Positions 43,346-54,961 of a stretch of 64,000 nt of DNA are shown in pieces. Source of the DNA: Rhizomys pruinosus (Eukaryota > Chordata > Mammalia > Rodentia > Spalacidae). The notes under the pieces were generated by a model, which had not been told where the DNA came from, did no database searches, and worked only from the letters and a program-made list of their open reading frames with translations. Location: positions 707,406 to 771,405 of the forward strand of contig VZQC01012293.1 of NCBI GenBank assembly GCA_009823505.1, given 5' to 3'. Each line of letters begins with the position of its first letter. Position 1 is the first letter of the stretch. Made by a program: the position numbers and the translations under genes.

Positions 43346-44892
43346 TGTCCTCCGCAGAGCATGCCACTGCACTAGTCAGTATGGCATGCACTTTAAAGCA
43401 CAGGAAATGCTTATTTCTGGTATGTTCCACTTTCTCATGTGGAATAATGGAATAAGCAGAGGATGAAGCCAACAGGCATGCAGCAGAGAGTAGACATTCA
43501 CTAGATTTTGGCTGGTCAAGTGGATTAAGGTAAGTCCCAGTCATTTCTAGGTTGGGCCATGCAGAAAGCACGCAGGGGAAAGCACAGTACACAGACACAT
43601 GGTATGGTGTAAAATCCAAATTCAAAATGGCACTTTGTTCAAATGCTACAGATCATTACATAGGCAGCGTGACATCATCTCTCAGGGGCCAATCCCAGAC
43701 CTTTGCATTATCACATCCCAATTCCTGGGCATAGCCGGAGAGGTCCTGTGACTCCCACTTGTGCCCCTGGGGGGTTCGGGGGTGCTGGCTGGAAATGTTA
43801 GCCCATACATGCCTAAGCTCAAACCAGATATGACTACAGTGGATGAATGAACAAATGAATTAGCCGAAGACAAAACAAGAACGTAAGAAGCAAAAACTGC
43901 TTCATGGCAGAAGTGGATGCTTGCGGGAAGTGGGAAGTGTCTCCAGAGATGGGGTTAAGTGTGCATGTTTATGCCAAGTGATCTTGTCCTTGTCAAGCTG
44001 ATTAGATCAGAGTGATGTGTGGCCATACAGAGCCAGGCTTCAGGTCTCTGCATCAAGAATTTACATAAGAGACCCAGTCAAGAGGCTATAGGATACTGAA
44101 GATTAGAGAATCAGTAGAGCTGGTCCAAGCTGTCTCCATCATAACACACTGTTACAGGCAATCCATGGCTGTGGACACGGGAAACCAAAGGGTGGGAAGG
44201 AAGAACCCTACTGTGGAGGGCCCAGAAGGTTGAGGGGGAGCCTGGCATACTGAGATGGAACTGGGCTTCTGTGCTGTCCCCTGCTTGCCTCCTGACCCAG
44301 GAAAGCTGTGAAGGTGAACTCCACACTTGAATATTTAAGATCTCCATGAAGCGTTAGCTAATTCTAGAAATTCTGAAGTGGACAGACTTTCAGTGTTTTG
44401 ATTAGCATCTTTCCACTGCCTAATGAGCCTCACAGAGGTACGCAGCTCCAGAGGCGCATCTCGGGTCTGTACAATCTCTTCCTTCATCTACATTTCATTC
44501 TGACTAAAATGGGATCGCTGATGCTACAAAATGGCCGGCCCTGAGTGATCATGTTGGAGAAGACTTCAACTGGGCTGTGATGGCCTCAGTGGCAGATGGC
44601 AGCTGACCAGAAAGATTGAGTCTCCTCTCTGGCCAGTATTGAACCATAGGCTCTCCTGACCCAGGTCATCCTACTGAGAAATCTCCCCTCTACTTTTCAT
44701 TTTGATCTCAGGGCTTGTGGGATCTTCATCATCTGGGCTTAGGAGAAAGTGCTTGGATCAAAAGAGGCCACAAAAGAAATACAACCAAAAGAGGCCGCGG
44801 TGGACAGCAGCCAGCACCACCCTGTCTGCGATATGCTGCCGCTGCAGCTGCTCTGAGCTCAGGTCTTTGCTCCAACAGGTTGTCAAATGTTG
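43346..44892. other. 1.5 kb single-copy DNA
   Basis: No transposon recognised. CAAAAGAGGCC occurs twice (44,759 and 44,786) in a slightly CpG-containing patch near 44,790-44,850. The frames are short and unrecognised. Confidence 0.5.
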
Positions 44893-45582
44893 TTTTTAAA
44901 ATATTTCTACTGAAGTTTTGTGCATTTCATACATCATTTCTCAGTCCAATTTAGACTCATTTCCCTTTCCCTGCCCCCCCAGCACACCCAAGTTTATTCA
45001 TTCTGCCATACATGTCTTGTATCTTTTACTGAGTCTTTTTAAAGTTTTTCAAAGCAGAGGATTATTGTTTGGTGGAGACTTTTACTGTTTCAGTAAAATT
45101 CAAAAAACACAGCTATACTAAAATTATGTCATCTGAAAATAAACTGTATGTTATTTCCAAATCATATTTCAGAATTCACATTTTCCCTTTTAATTTTATA
45201 TTACCCTAAAATATGCATACATACCCTCCACCCATATGCCAAAATTACAAAGTCTAAAAATAAGTGGTAGGATAATTCTAGAGCCTGTTAAGGGATTCAC
45301 ATTATAAGAGCACATTTGCTTTCGGATAAAGAGGAATGTAACATTAACGTTGCTCAGTTTGCCTTACAACTAGGTACTTGGTGCTAGCATCCACAAATGA
45401 GGAATACCATTTATTGTTTGTTTTTCTGGGACTGCGTTACTTCACTTAGCATGATATCTTCTAGTTCCATCCATTTACCTGCAAAGTTCATGATGTCATC
45501 TTTCTTTACCGCTGCATAGAACTCCAAATGTTCTTTATCAACTGTGGCTACTCCATTAATGAGAAATAAGCTAGGATTTGTT
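44893..45582 (-). mobile_element. L1 3' end, old and interrupted
   Basis: 44,893-45,120 aligns with the 52.0-kb L1 3' UTR (GTTTATTCATTCTGCCATACATG; ACTGTTTCAGTAAAATTC). 45,360-45,582 is the antisense L1 block with GGGACTGCGTTACTTCACTT and AGTTCATGATGTCATCTTTC. The middle part is unassigned. Confidence 0.75.
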
Positions 45583-46074
45583 TCTTAAAACAGTGCTTTT
45601 GTCTCAATACCACCCAGAATGAAAGAGCATTCATATAAAATATTCAAATACTTTTGTGATGCTTGGAATGGCAATATCAAAGAGTGGTAAAAATAGGGAC
45701 ATGTTTGGAAAATTAAATTGGATGATGGTGATGATAAAGTGAAAAAAACATATGGAAATTATAACCACATAAAGAAAAATGTAGAAGAGAGTTTCTAGAA
45801 GTTTAGCAAGATATTTAGTTCATTCTATCATTACAGTTAAAGAAACCTAAACAGGTCAAAAAAATTGAGAGACTACAAAGAAATGTATTGTTGCTATAAG
45901 ATAAGGCAGAAGGCAGAAGTACTATTGCTTGAGGATAGTGTTGTAAGCTGGTTTGGTAACAATGAAAACTGAAGGTTATAGGTAAAAAAGAGCATCTGAT
46001 CTGTCCCTAGAGGGACCACTGTGGAACTCCCCACGTGGAGCAACCCCCTCTTAAAAACATGCATGCCTGCCCTC
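45583..46074. other. Unassigned AT-rich DNA
   Basis: Nothing recognised. Confidence 0.5.
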
Positions 46075-46300
46075 ATGTAGAAGACTACACAACATATGAT
46101 CTGACTTACATGAAATACCCAAAGTAGGCAGCTCCCTAGAGACAGGAAGACTGGAGGACTCGGGCAAGGAGAAAGTGCTTCCTAATGGGCACAGAGCTTT
46201 GTCCTGGAGGATCATGAATGATGTCACATTTACACACTATCGTGAAAGCAGTAAATTTTATGGTTTGTGACATATCAATATCTGTTTGCAAACGTTTTTA
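46075..46300 (+). mobile_element. Ancient L1 3' UTR fragment
   Basis: TGACTTACATGAAATACCCA, GGCAGCTCCCTAGAGACAGG, CTAATGGGCACAGAGCTTTG and GTAAATTTTATGGTTTGTGA fit the mammalian L1ME/L1MC type of 3' UTR. Confidence 0.6.
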
Positions 46301-47499
46301 AATTGATTCTTGCTTGGACCCTAACCTAGTGGAGGTATGTTGGGGTTGAGTAAGAGTCTGTATTTTATTAAGTTTCCTGGGTAAGCATGACCTGTCAGAT
46401 CCAAGTCATGGAGGTCACGCTGATGAGCTACCTTCTTTGAAGGTTACCCAGGAGGCTCTGTGAAAACACCAGCTCCCTGCCAGTACTGTAGCTTGTATCT
46501 GGGACAGTAAGTCAAGGACCCCAGCCTGGTGAGCCAAGGTGTGTGCCTACAGTGACCCCTCCTGAGGTCACCATCTTACTAATGACCCTTCACTGTTAGG
46601 AAATGTCCTGGGTTCAACTCAGTGTGGACCAGGTTTGAACAGGAGCATGGCCTCATTTTTTATTTTGTCTGTCCTAATAACAATCCTGAGATAAGCTAAG
46701 GGATTATCTGAATGCTTGAGTTTTCCCCATTTTGAAATATTTATCTACCTGTTGAACATCCCTAGAATTATAACCCTCCTGTTGGCTTACCAATGCTATT
46801 GCCGTATTGTGTCAAAACCGTGAAGAACAGGTTAACTTATTCCAGAACTCTTCCACTCAACCCCATTTTTCTTACTTACATTCATTGATGCTCAGATGAC
46901 GGGACCTGTACTTTAAGAGCTTTTCAAAGGTAACTCCACTGAACTAGCTGCCAGTGAAGTCTTGGGGTACAAAACGCTCCAAAGTGTCAAAGCTCAACAG
47001 CCACCAAGACACACAAAAAAGATACAAAGAACCACCCAAATGAGAAGGGACAGCCTGGCGCCCTCACCAGAGGCCTGTTGGTCCTAGGTAGAGGGAAGTC
47101 CATCAGCAAGAACACGCTAGCTTTTGCAAAGGGAATTTAAAGATAATGTAATCTTTTGTGGGGTTATATCAATTAACAAAGGGTTTCTGGTCCCAAGAGT
47201 CTTCTCCAGGACACTCATAAATAGCCCCTCTCCCTTTTAACCAGGAATCGTCTTTGCTAAAATTTAAACGGCAGTGTACGCACATTAGGATGAGGGTTTT
47301 CACCTTTGTTCTCAGAAATATGGAAAATGAGGGCGGATCAAATGGCCTGTAATACCCCAGGTCTCCTTTGAACGGTTGGCTCACACGGGAGGTCTCGCAT
47401 TTCATCCGGGTGTGAAATGCCTTATATTTCTCCTGGTTTCTTTTTTCTTCTCGCACAATGAATGTTAGTGCGGGAACGTGAATAAGGCCTCCCCCCACC
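46301..47499. other. 1.2 kb single-copy DNA left of the CpG island
   Basis: No repeat or gene recognised. The last 300 bp gain GC and contain scattered CpGs, so the island shoulder may begin here. Confidence 0.5.
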
Positions 47500-47790
47500 A
47501 CACACAGGCCCTCTCCCACCCCCTGCCGGCTCTCCTGGCTCTGACCTCCCCCCCACCTCCCCCATGCGCACAGTGCTCGGGTCTCAGGCGGGTCCCAGCC
47601 CCGCAGCCCGCCGCGACCTTCTGCGCTCCCGCGCCACCCCGCCCGCTGGGGAGGGGACAGAGCCTGGCTTCACCGTCACCTCCGCCTCCGCCATCGCCTC
47701 CAGCGGGGTCACTGCGGCCCCTGCGCACCAGGGCCTTCCCAGCGCGCAGCCCCAAGACCCCCATTTCTATGCACCCTGGAAAGGGTGATT
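47500..47790. promoter_or_regulatory. CpG island, candidate promoter
   Basis: By eye, 47,563-47,757 holds about 21 CpGs in 195 bp; most of the window is strongly CpG-poor. It includes a GC box CCCCGCCC (47,637-47,644) and two TGCGCA cores (47,565 and 47,722) of the NRF1 type. Such islands usually mark promoters. Transcription direction is not evident. A + strand frame (47,564-47,788) and a - strand frame (47,465-47,764) are open, but both are compositionally biased and unrecognised. A donor-like AAA|GTGAGT lies at 47,799 on the + strand. It could serve a lncRNA, an alternative promoter or a methylation-protected enhancer. Confidence 0.65.
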
Positions 47791-48000
47791 AATTTAAAGT
47801 GAGTGGAGTCTGTTTCTTTAAGACAAGCTCATAAATCGTGAAAGATCACCACTTCTTTTCAAAAGCCTCTCCACGGTCCGAGTCTCCCTTCTGGGTCAGT
47901 AAAGTCATTGAAGCTTTAACGGCGTGCCATGGCAGATTACACGATACAGCTGTCCCAGCACCGTGGAAATTAAGTTATGCCCCGTGTCAGCAAGGGGGTT

Positions 48001-48180
48001 GCCCCTTTCTTTTCCCTCCCCTCCCCCACCAGGCTCCTTTTTGCTCCATTCCTTCCCACCCCATGGCCTCCTTCCCTCCTCCTCGGCCCTGCGCCCTGCT
48101 CGCTCTCTCCCTCCCTCTTTCCCTCTCTCTCCCTCGCCCTTTCCTTCCCGAAGGCCCCCTCTGCCCTTTCCCGTCCCGCT
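48001..48180. repeat. Pyrimidine-rich tract
   Basis: About 180 bp dominated by C and T (CCCTCCCCTCCCCC, then TCTCTCCCTCCCTCTTTCCC). It lies just downstream of the island. Confidence 0.85.
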
Positions 48181-48328
48181 GGGAAGTGCACATCCCAGGA
48201 GAGGCAGAAGTTGGCCCACAGGCGGCTGTGCTTTGAGCCTCAGCTATTGAGACCTAGTAAATGGAGCTGATGGGCTTCGCTTTCAGGACTGAGCCAGCAA
48301 AATGGTGCCTTTTGTTCTCACCCCCCCC

Positions 48329-48329
<1 letters not shown>

Positions 48330-48384
<55 letters not shown>
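48330..48384. repeat. (CA)27 microsatellite
   Basis: Uninterrupted CA preceded by a C8 run. Confidence 0.97.
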
Positions 48385-48387
<3 letters not shown>

Positions 48388-48514
48388 TCTGGCTTCCTAC
48401 TCTCCCTCCCTTCTAGACCTGACTTGAACCCTGGAAGTAGTGGCCCAGAACACAGGTCTACTACTAGCTCTCCTCCCCTGGGTTCTCTGTTCAGCCTGGT
48501 GTGCTTGGCAGAGA

Positions 48515-48555
48515 CCCCCACCCCCACCCCCACCCCCACCCCCACCCCCACCCCA
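48515..48555. repeat. (CCCCCA)n array
   Basis: Six full CCCCCA units plus CCCCA. The minus strand reads (TGGGGG)n and can form G-quadruplexes. It is followed by CAG|GTGAGG at 48,556, a donor-like string. Confidence 0.96.
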
Positions 48556-50037
48556 GGTGAGGACCAGTGTCAAGCCTTCTGTTTCCTTCAAAAGTTAAAC
48601 ACTTCTGTGGCTGTGCCTACTGCACTTCTGGGAGGCTGGACTTGGGACAGGGGCAGTCCCTAGCAAACTACTTCTATCACACACCCAACCTTCCCCCGCC
48701 AGACTCCTGTAAAATTAGGCCCAGAAACAAAATGTCAAGTATTTGCAAATTCCTGAAATGGATGGTAAAATCAGTGTCCACAGCAAATAAGGGCTTTTCA
48801 GAAGAGTCATTAACTAGAGTGAAAAAGCAATCGTATTTTATAATATCAGGAAAGAGGAAAAAGGTAGGTCTTTTTGAGCAAATATCTAAACCTAGAGAGA
48901 AGTTTAGCTTCTCTTTGTACAAATCCAAAGTAAAACAGAAAAGAAAAATCCAGTTGTTGACAATTGGGCTAAAATGAACATGAGGCAAAGGTGTCTCCCT
49001 ATTTCTTAGGGGTCGCTGGGTGCTCAGGGGATGAGGAGTAGCCTGAGACTTTACCCCAGGGGTAGAGAGATGATGAAGCTTCACAGTCACATGTCGGGTA
49101 TCGTTGGGGGAAACACATGTTCACATGTAGCTTCATAAGGAAGTGAGGTGAGCACTCAGAGCTGAGGGAGAGTGCCAGGGAGCCCAGAAAGGAGGGGGAC
49201 AGCAGCAGGTGGCCTGTCAAGGTCAACTCTGACAAGGGCAAACCAGCTCTGCCTGGGAGAAGCTGCTGGAGGCACATGGAAGCATGTGCCTGGTCTCCAA
49301 GCTCTCGTTGGTCACTAGTCTTGCCATGAACTTAGTCCCCTGTTCTTCTAAGCTGGGTGGGCATGAGGGGTGCCTGCCGGGGAACTGAGGAGCCCAGATG
49401 GGGGTGTGAGTGGTGTGGGCTGGAAAGGCCCACACTCCAGCTGGAACTAGGCTTCCCCTGCTGTGGATCCTAAGAGAACACTCCACTCTGTAGAGCTGGA
49501 GGTGGATGGCAGGGAGTCCTTGGTGCACTGCTCGTGCCCAGTGAGTCATGAAGGTGGAGGGGCCCGGAAATGGGCTTTCAGCTCTCACCACACTACATTA
49601 TCCAGGTCTGTAGTTCCAATCTGTGCTGTCTCTGTCTCCAGGTCCACTCCACTGCTAGTTATCACTTAAGGACAAGGGAAACCACAGACAGTTGTCCTTT
49701 TGGGATCCACAGGAGATTGGTCCCAGGAGCCCCTGCAGGTAGCAAGTCTGCAGGAACTTAAATATCATATAAAGTATCAGAGATTTGTATACAACCTATG
49801 CATATCTTTCTGTAAATCCTAATCTCCAGATGACTTCTAACTACTGCAATATAAATATAGTGTATATAGCTGGTGTGCTACACTGCTTAGGAAATGAGAA
49901 CAAAAAAAAAACTGTTTATGTTTAGTACAGTTTTAAAAATCTTTTCTATTTTAGTTAGTTAAACCATAAACGTTGAACCTACAGAAATGTAGTATGAACT
50001 CCCTTGCAATGATTCAGGATGCTTTCTATTAGAGGGC
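48556..50037. other. 1.5 kb single-copy DNA
   Basis: No repeat recognised. Frames of up to 137 codons (48,677-49,090 minus; 48,567-48,977 plus) overlap on opposite strands and have no recognisable domain. Confidence 0.5.
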
Positions 50038-50270
50038 AAAGTCTGTTGGGGCTGGCAAGATGGCTCAGTCTTTAAGAGCACTAGTTGCTCTTGTGAAGGA
50101 CCTAGGTACAATTCCCAGCACCCACATGGTGGCTAACAACCATCCTGACACCTTCTTTTGATCTGTGGGTATTACAGGACACCAGTGCACTTACATACAA
50201 GCAGGCAAAATACTCACATGCATAAAATAAAATAATAAATAAAATTTTTTTTCTTAAAAAGAAAAGTCTG
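50038..50270 (+). mobile_element. B2 SINE with 8-bp TSD
   Basis: B2 body 50,046-50,262; AAAGTCTG at 50,038-50,045 and 50,263-50,270. Confidence 0.94.
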
Positions 50271-52014
50271 AAGTATTGTTTGGGGGCCTGTAGTAGTTTT
50301 GAAGTTGCAGGGAACACCACTAGGGTTGAGAATAATATAAGGAAGGGATAGTGCTTAAGAATGTGGCGTTGTTAAGTCAGTTAATACTGACAACTGAGCC
50401 ACAGTCCAACTGGCTGGTATAGACCAACTGCAATAATCTAAGACATCTATTTCTTAATGGGCCACAAGAGACAGAAGAACTATGGTACTTAGGCCCCATG
50501 CTCCTGAGATGTTAGGTGATGTAGGGCAGGGAGCTTGGGGAACATAATTGCCAGGCAACGTTGATTTCAACTGGTCCTCAGCAGAGCTCCAAATAGTACC
50601 ACCAGTAGCCAGGATGGAGCACTTCCACAGGAAAGAGATCGGAGAGAAGCAGAGGAGCCTTGGCCAAGTCAGATTTGAAGCCCTGGGCATTTTGACCTTC
50701 CGGTGACTGAGCCTGCAGCTCATCCTGATCTGATTACCCAGGGCTTTTCTTATCATGACAGCTCAGAGGTCCAGCTCGTCTGTGTGTGTGGATGCCATTC
50801 TATGTTCAGTCACTAGTTTGCTCCCCACTTCTTTTCTCCCCATCCAGTTGCTCTTCTCAAGAAAATATCAAAATTTTGCATGCCTAAGTTGTGTGACTTT
50901 TCTCATATCACATGGTACACGCAGATCTCAATAGCCTATCAACACCAAAAGACTAAAAACCATCTAACATCCAGCTGGAAACAGCCCAATGACGATGACA
51001 AGTAGCACTTCTTTATATGTGCACAGTTCTCAGTAGTGCGTGGATAGTGCCTGGAGAGTCACAGAGCAGGCTCTGGAGAGGCACTTGGGCTTCGAACACA
51101 GACACTGAACGACCGTAGTGCCATCTGCTCACTGCTCGCCGAGACTGTTCATGGTCACTGACTTTGCTCCTGGTGGTAGATAATCCAACTTTGTGTACAT
51201 CACACAGCTTCAAAACTACTCTGTGAATGAAGAATGCCACGCATGGTCTGTGTTCCTATAGACACAATGGAAAGAAAAGGGAAATAATTTTTCAGAGTGA
51301 GTAGCTATAATAAATTTGATAATTCTTGAAGGTGCAGTAAAATTATAGGCAGTCTATGAAAAATGTTTGTTTTGATGGTAATTCAAACAGTAAATTTAGT
51401 CCATGCTTTTTTTGATTCAGATTTTTGATGTCTATGTTGAAGAAACTTCCATTTCACCTCTCACCCATCTAACTGCTTCAAGCCCATTACAGAATACCTC
51501 TGCATTATAATATCAGACTTCCTTTGCAACCACTACTGAAAAATGTAGTTGGCTTTCAGCTTCGGTTCAGTAAGTCCTATTTTTCTGTTTGCTGGTCTTT
51601 ATAGAGAAAGACAGCATTTTGTCACTAACATATACCAACACTTACAGCAAGACTGGCTTCTAAAGAACATTCGTGTCCTGATTTTGTTCCAGTGCAAGTG
51701 GTAATATGACTTGGTTAAAGGAACAGCAAAGGAAGCTGGGTGTGTGGTGGTAGGGCTGTGGAAAGAGACCGAGAAACCCTAATCCCAAAGCTCTAAAACA
51801 GCAAGAGTTGAACCATTTGTTGTAAATGGATTAAAAATCCTTTCTCATTTCAAAGGTTTGATCTCAACAAAGGCCTGATTTCATGAAATCAAAGTGGTGG
51901 CTTGGATTTGAAAACTATGTAGAGTGGAACTTCCTGAAGCTTACGTGTGGGAGAAGAATTGGCAGAGGTGTAAATTTGGGATGATCATGAATTTATATGT
52001 TTTTTAAAATTTAT
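50271..52014. other. 1.7 kb single-copy DNA
   Basis: No repeat or gene recognised. Confidence 0.5.
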
Positions 52015-52383
52015 TTATTTATATATATATTTTTTTATCAAATCTAGACCCGTGTCCCCCCCATTCCCCCACCCCACCAGAGCTCATGCATTCTGCCAAA
52101 CATGCTTTTCATCTCTTTCTCAGTCTTTCTCAATATTCTCCATGTGGAAGTTGACTGTTTTGAGCAGAAGTTCACTGTTTCAGTCAGTTCTTTGATGCAG
52201 TCCTTTCTGTTGTTGTTGTTGTTGTTGTTTCCAATATGCATCACTCCCAACTGCTTTGGACAAAAGCTCAAGGGGCCATGCACAAGAAATACTTACAACT
52301 AGGTAATTGGCACTAGCATCCACAGATGAGGGATACCATTCGTCGTTTGTTTTTCTGGGACTGTGTTACTTCACTCTATATGT
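52015..52383 (-). mobile_element. L1 3' end, young
   Basis: Antisense L1 3' UTR with a GTT x 7 internal run (52,211-52,231). It then continues into CATCCACAGATGAGGGATACC and GGGACTGTGTTACTTCACTC. Close match to 41,795-42,092 in opposite orientation. Confidence 0.9.
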
Positions 52384-52519
52384 TTGTTTTACTGGAGGTC
52401 TGTTTGCAAAGAGATGAAAGGTTGGGAGTGGGTAAGAATAAGTTTCAACTTACTTGAGTAGAAGAAGGATGCTTCTGTAATTCTTAACTCTGAAAGTAAA
52501 AGAGTACATATGCTTATAA

Positions 52520-52701
52520 AGAAGTGTCTCAGGCCGGCATGGTGGCACACACCTTTAATCCCAGCACTCAGAAGGCAGAGGCAGGTGGATCTCTGTGAGT
52601 TCAAGGCCAGCTTGGTCTACATAGTGAGTTCAAGGCCAGCTGGGGCTACAGGGAGACCCTGTCTCAAAAAGACTGCCCCCCCCCAAAAGAGAAGTGTCCC
52701 A
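52520..52701 (+). mobile_element. B1 SINE with 12-bp TSD
   Basis: B1 body 52,532-52,689. AGAAGTGTCTCA and AGAAGTGTCCCA flank it. A C9 run sits in the tail. Confidence 0.95.
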
Positions 52702-52912
52702 GAGCTAGAGAGATGGCTTGGTGGTTAAGAGCACTGGCCATTCTTGCAGACAACCCAGGTTCTATGCCCAGCATCTACTTGGTGGCTAATAACTGTCCTT
52801 AACTCCAGTTCCAGAGAATACTTTTAACCTCTGTGGGCATTGTACACACATGGTACACAAAACACTCGAACACATAAAAATAAACACCTCAAAAACATTT
52901 CAAAAAAGAATA
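52702..52912 (+). mobile_element. B2 SINE, diverged
   Basis: GAGCTAGAGAGATGGCTTGGTG head, AACTCCAGTTCCAGAGAATAC body, ACATAAAAATAAACACC tail. Confidence 0.93.
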
Positions 52913-53871
52913 GTGTCTCTTGCAAAAGCCATTTTCCAAGTTCTCCTTCCTTGTCTTTATTCTACCCTCCAAATGCTTTCAGAATCTTCCTGATGGTGGT
53001 GTACTGTTATTAGTGACAAGTATGTTAGATAAACATGATAGAGAAACAAAACCAAGGCACAAAGATACACTGCAGTGACAGGCAGTATGTGGAAAATGGA
53101 TTGTGAAGAAGACCCCATATACAGGTCTCTCAGGACTAACTTTTTAAGTGTAGCAAGTTGTTATTATTTTTTTAGAATTGATTTACCTTCTTGCAAATGA
53201 ACTGGCACCATTACTAACCTCTTTGATGATTTGCATCTCAGCTATTTCTGGAATGATCCAGGGTGGTTGGGGCTATTTCCCTTCTATCTCTCCACTCACA
53301 AGGTCAACAGAAACTCTGATCGATTTTTATCTTTGCCATTAAACAAACCCCACACAGCGTTGGGAACCAATGTTGGGGCAAAGCCAATTCATTGCTCTGT
53401 ATGAGCCTGAAACACTTGAGAACTCAGCTCCGGAGTCAGTACAACAGTGGCAGACATGACTCCTCCCAGAAGCCACAGGGGGCCTTAAATCGTCTGTAGC
53501 TTCGGGTTGGTGAATCAGGTAGAGACCACTGATATGGATGCCTTCGTGTGCATACGAAATGTCTAAGATATAAATTAGGCACCTCTGAGCACGAAGCCTC
53601 TAAGTTACCACTCAGTTTTATAGCCATTGTGAGCAGAAAGAGGTGCTGGAAAGCATTAGGTCTCCTGTAGAAGACATGACAGAAACGCCACAGGAAGCTC
53701 TCATCCCAGCTGCACTTTCAAGTCGCTTGGATTCTTCACTTTCTATATTTGCTTTCCCTACAGTTATTTTATTACCAGAATATATGCATATAAATATACA
53801 TAACTATGTATATGATTAGTAGCAAATAAAATTAGCGTTCCTGTTAAGGATACGTAAAGCACAAAGTTTTT
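52913..53871. other. About 1 kb single-copy DNA
   Basis: Nothing recognised. Confidence 0.5.
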
Positions 53872-54240
53872 TTTTATTATTGCTATGACAGATTGCCATA
53901 AATTTAATGGCTTAAAACAACAAACATCTTACAGTTCTGGAGCACAGAAACTCAACGTGAATCTCATGGAGTTAAGCGGGTCTCCTGGAGGATTCCTACC
54001 CTCATATTTTGCAGCTTCCAGAAATTGGAGTCTGTCTACCTTGGAATCCAGCAGTGGTTCACTCCACACCCCTCTTCTCCTCCTTCTTCCCGGACACTCC
54101 TGTCTCCCTCTTTTTACTCATAAGAACTTCTGAGGTTATATTGGGTCCATTTGAGTTACCTGGGTACTTTCCATCTCAATGCCTGAAAAATCCTTTTTGC
54201 TGTGTCACAGTTTCTGGGAATAGGATGTGATATGGATGTT
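53872..54240 (-). mobile_element. MLT1-like MaLR LTR, antisense
   Basis: GCTATGACAGATTGCCATAA, ATGGCTTAAAACAACAAACA, CTTACAGTTCTGGAGCACAG and TCATAAGAACTTCTGAGG follow the reverse of MLT1-type LTRs. Confidence 0.7.
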
Positions 54241-54320
54241 TTCTCTTGTTTGTTTGCTTGTGCTTTAAAGTTCAGCCTTCCAAAGTTAAATGGATGTTAG
54301 GACATCAAAACAGCAAAGCA

Positions 54321-54404
54321 GCTAGGCGTGGTGGCACACGCCTTCGATATCTGCACTCAGGAGGCAGAGGCAGGTGATCTCTGTGAGATCAAGGCAGTCT
54401 GGTC

Positions 54405-54436
<32 letters not shown>

Positions 54437-54515
54437 ATATATATATATGTATATATAGTGAGTGCCACGTTGGCTGGGGCTACAGGGAGACCCTGTCTCA
54501 CACAAAAACAAAAGC
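54321..54515 (+). mobile_element. B1 SINE with internal (TA)n
   Basis: GCTAGGCGTGGTGGCACACG head and GGGGCTACAGGGAGACCCTG end. The usual GGTCTACATAGTGAG site is stretched by a (TA)n at 54,405-54,456. Confidence 0.94.
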
Positions 54516-54652
54516 AAAATTCTAGAGTAATAACTCACTTCTTTAAATCTACTCATTGATAAAAAGAATTAAAATTCTGGCAAAATTATCGAAGTCAATA
54601 TTTTCATGACCAAATCTGCAATAATCTAAATGATATAATATATATGTGTGTA

Positions 54653-54812
54653 TGTGTATATCATATGTACATTAGTATTTGTAATGTGTACATCATATAT
54701 ACATTAGTATTTGTGATGTGTACATCATATATACATTAGTATTTGTGATGTGTACGTCATATATACATTAGTATTTGTGATGTGTACATCATATATACAT
54801 TAGTATTTGTAA
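54653..54812. repeat. 32-bp x 5 minisatellite
   Basis: Five contiguous 32-bp units starting TGTGTA at 54,653, 54,685, 54,717, 54,749 and 54,781. Copies differ by one to a few bases; copy 1 is the most diverged. Confidence 0.97.
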
Positions 54813-54885
54813 TGCTGATTATTTTTAAAGAACAATCTTGTTTGTGGTATTTTTGTTCACCTAATTCACATTCCTCTCTTGTCAG

Positions 54886-54961
54886 ACCCACAGTAACCTC
54901 AGGAGCCAGTAGTGCTCCGACAGCCGCAGCAGCCACAGAAGGTCTCAAGTGTGGTCCAGCG
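54886..54961 (+). other. Candidate 76-bp internal exon
   Basis: The segment is preceded by a branch-point-like CTAAT and the tract ATTCCTCTCTTGTCAG, and followed by AGCG|GTATGAG. One frame is fully open (25 codons from 54,887; small residues P, T, S, A and G, one Lys-Cys pair). It contains three CpGs, more than its surroundings. No homology recognised. It is not in a repeat I know. If spliced to the + strand frame in the CpG island through a weak GG|GTGATT donor at 47,785, the frames would agree; that has a one-in-three chance of arising by luck. Confidence 0.25.

Noticed and set aside
47465..47792. Protein-coding first exon in the CpG island (frames on both strands)
   Set aside because: GC-rich DNA is stop-poor in all frames. 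The peptides are Gly/Ala/Pro/Arg-rich and unrecognised, and opposite-strand frames overlap.
48515..48555. Telomere-like (CCCCCA)n / interstitial telomere
   Set aside because: Vertebrate telomeres are CCCTAA. This six-base unit is an ordinary C-rich microsatellite.
48567..49090. 136- and 137-codon opposed frames
   Set aside because: They overlap on opposite strands, show no domain or signal, and lack supporting splice or promoter structure of their own.
54653..54812. CRISPR-like 32-bp repeats
   Set aside because: Contiguous units without spacers; an AT-rich minisatellite.
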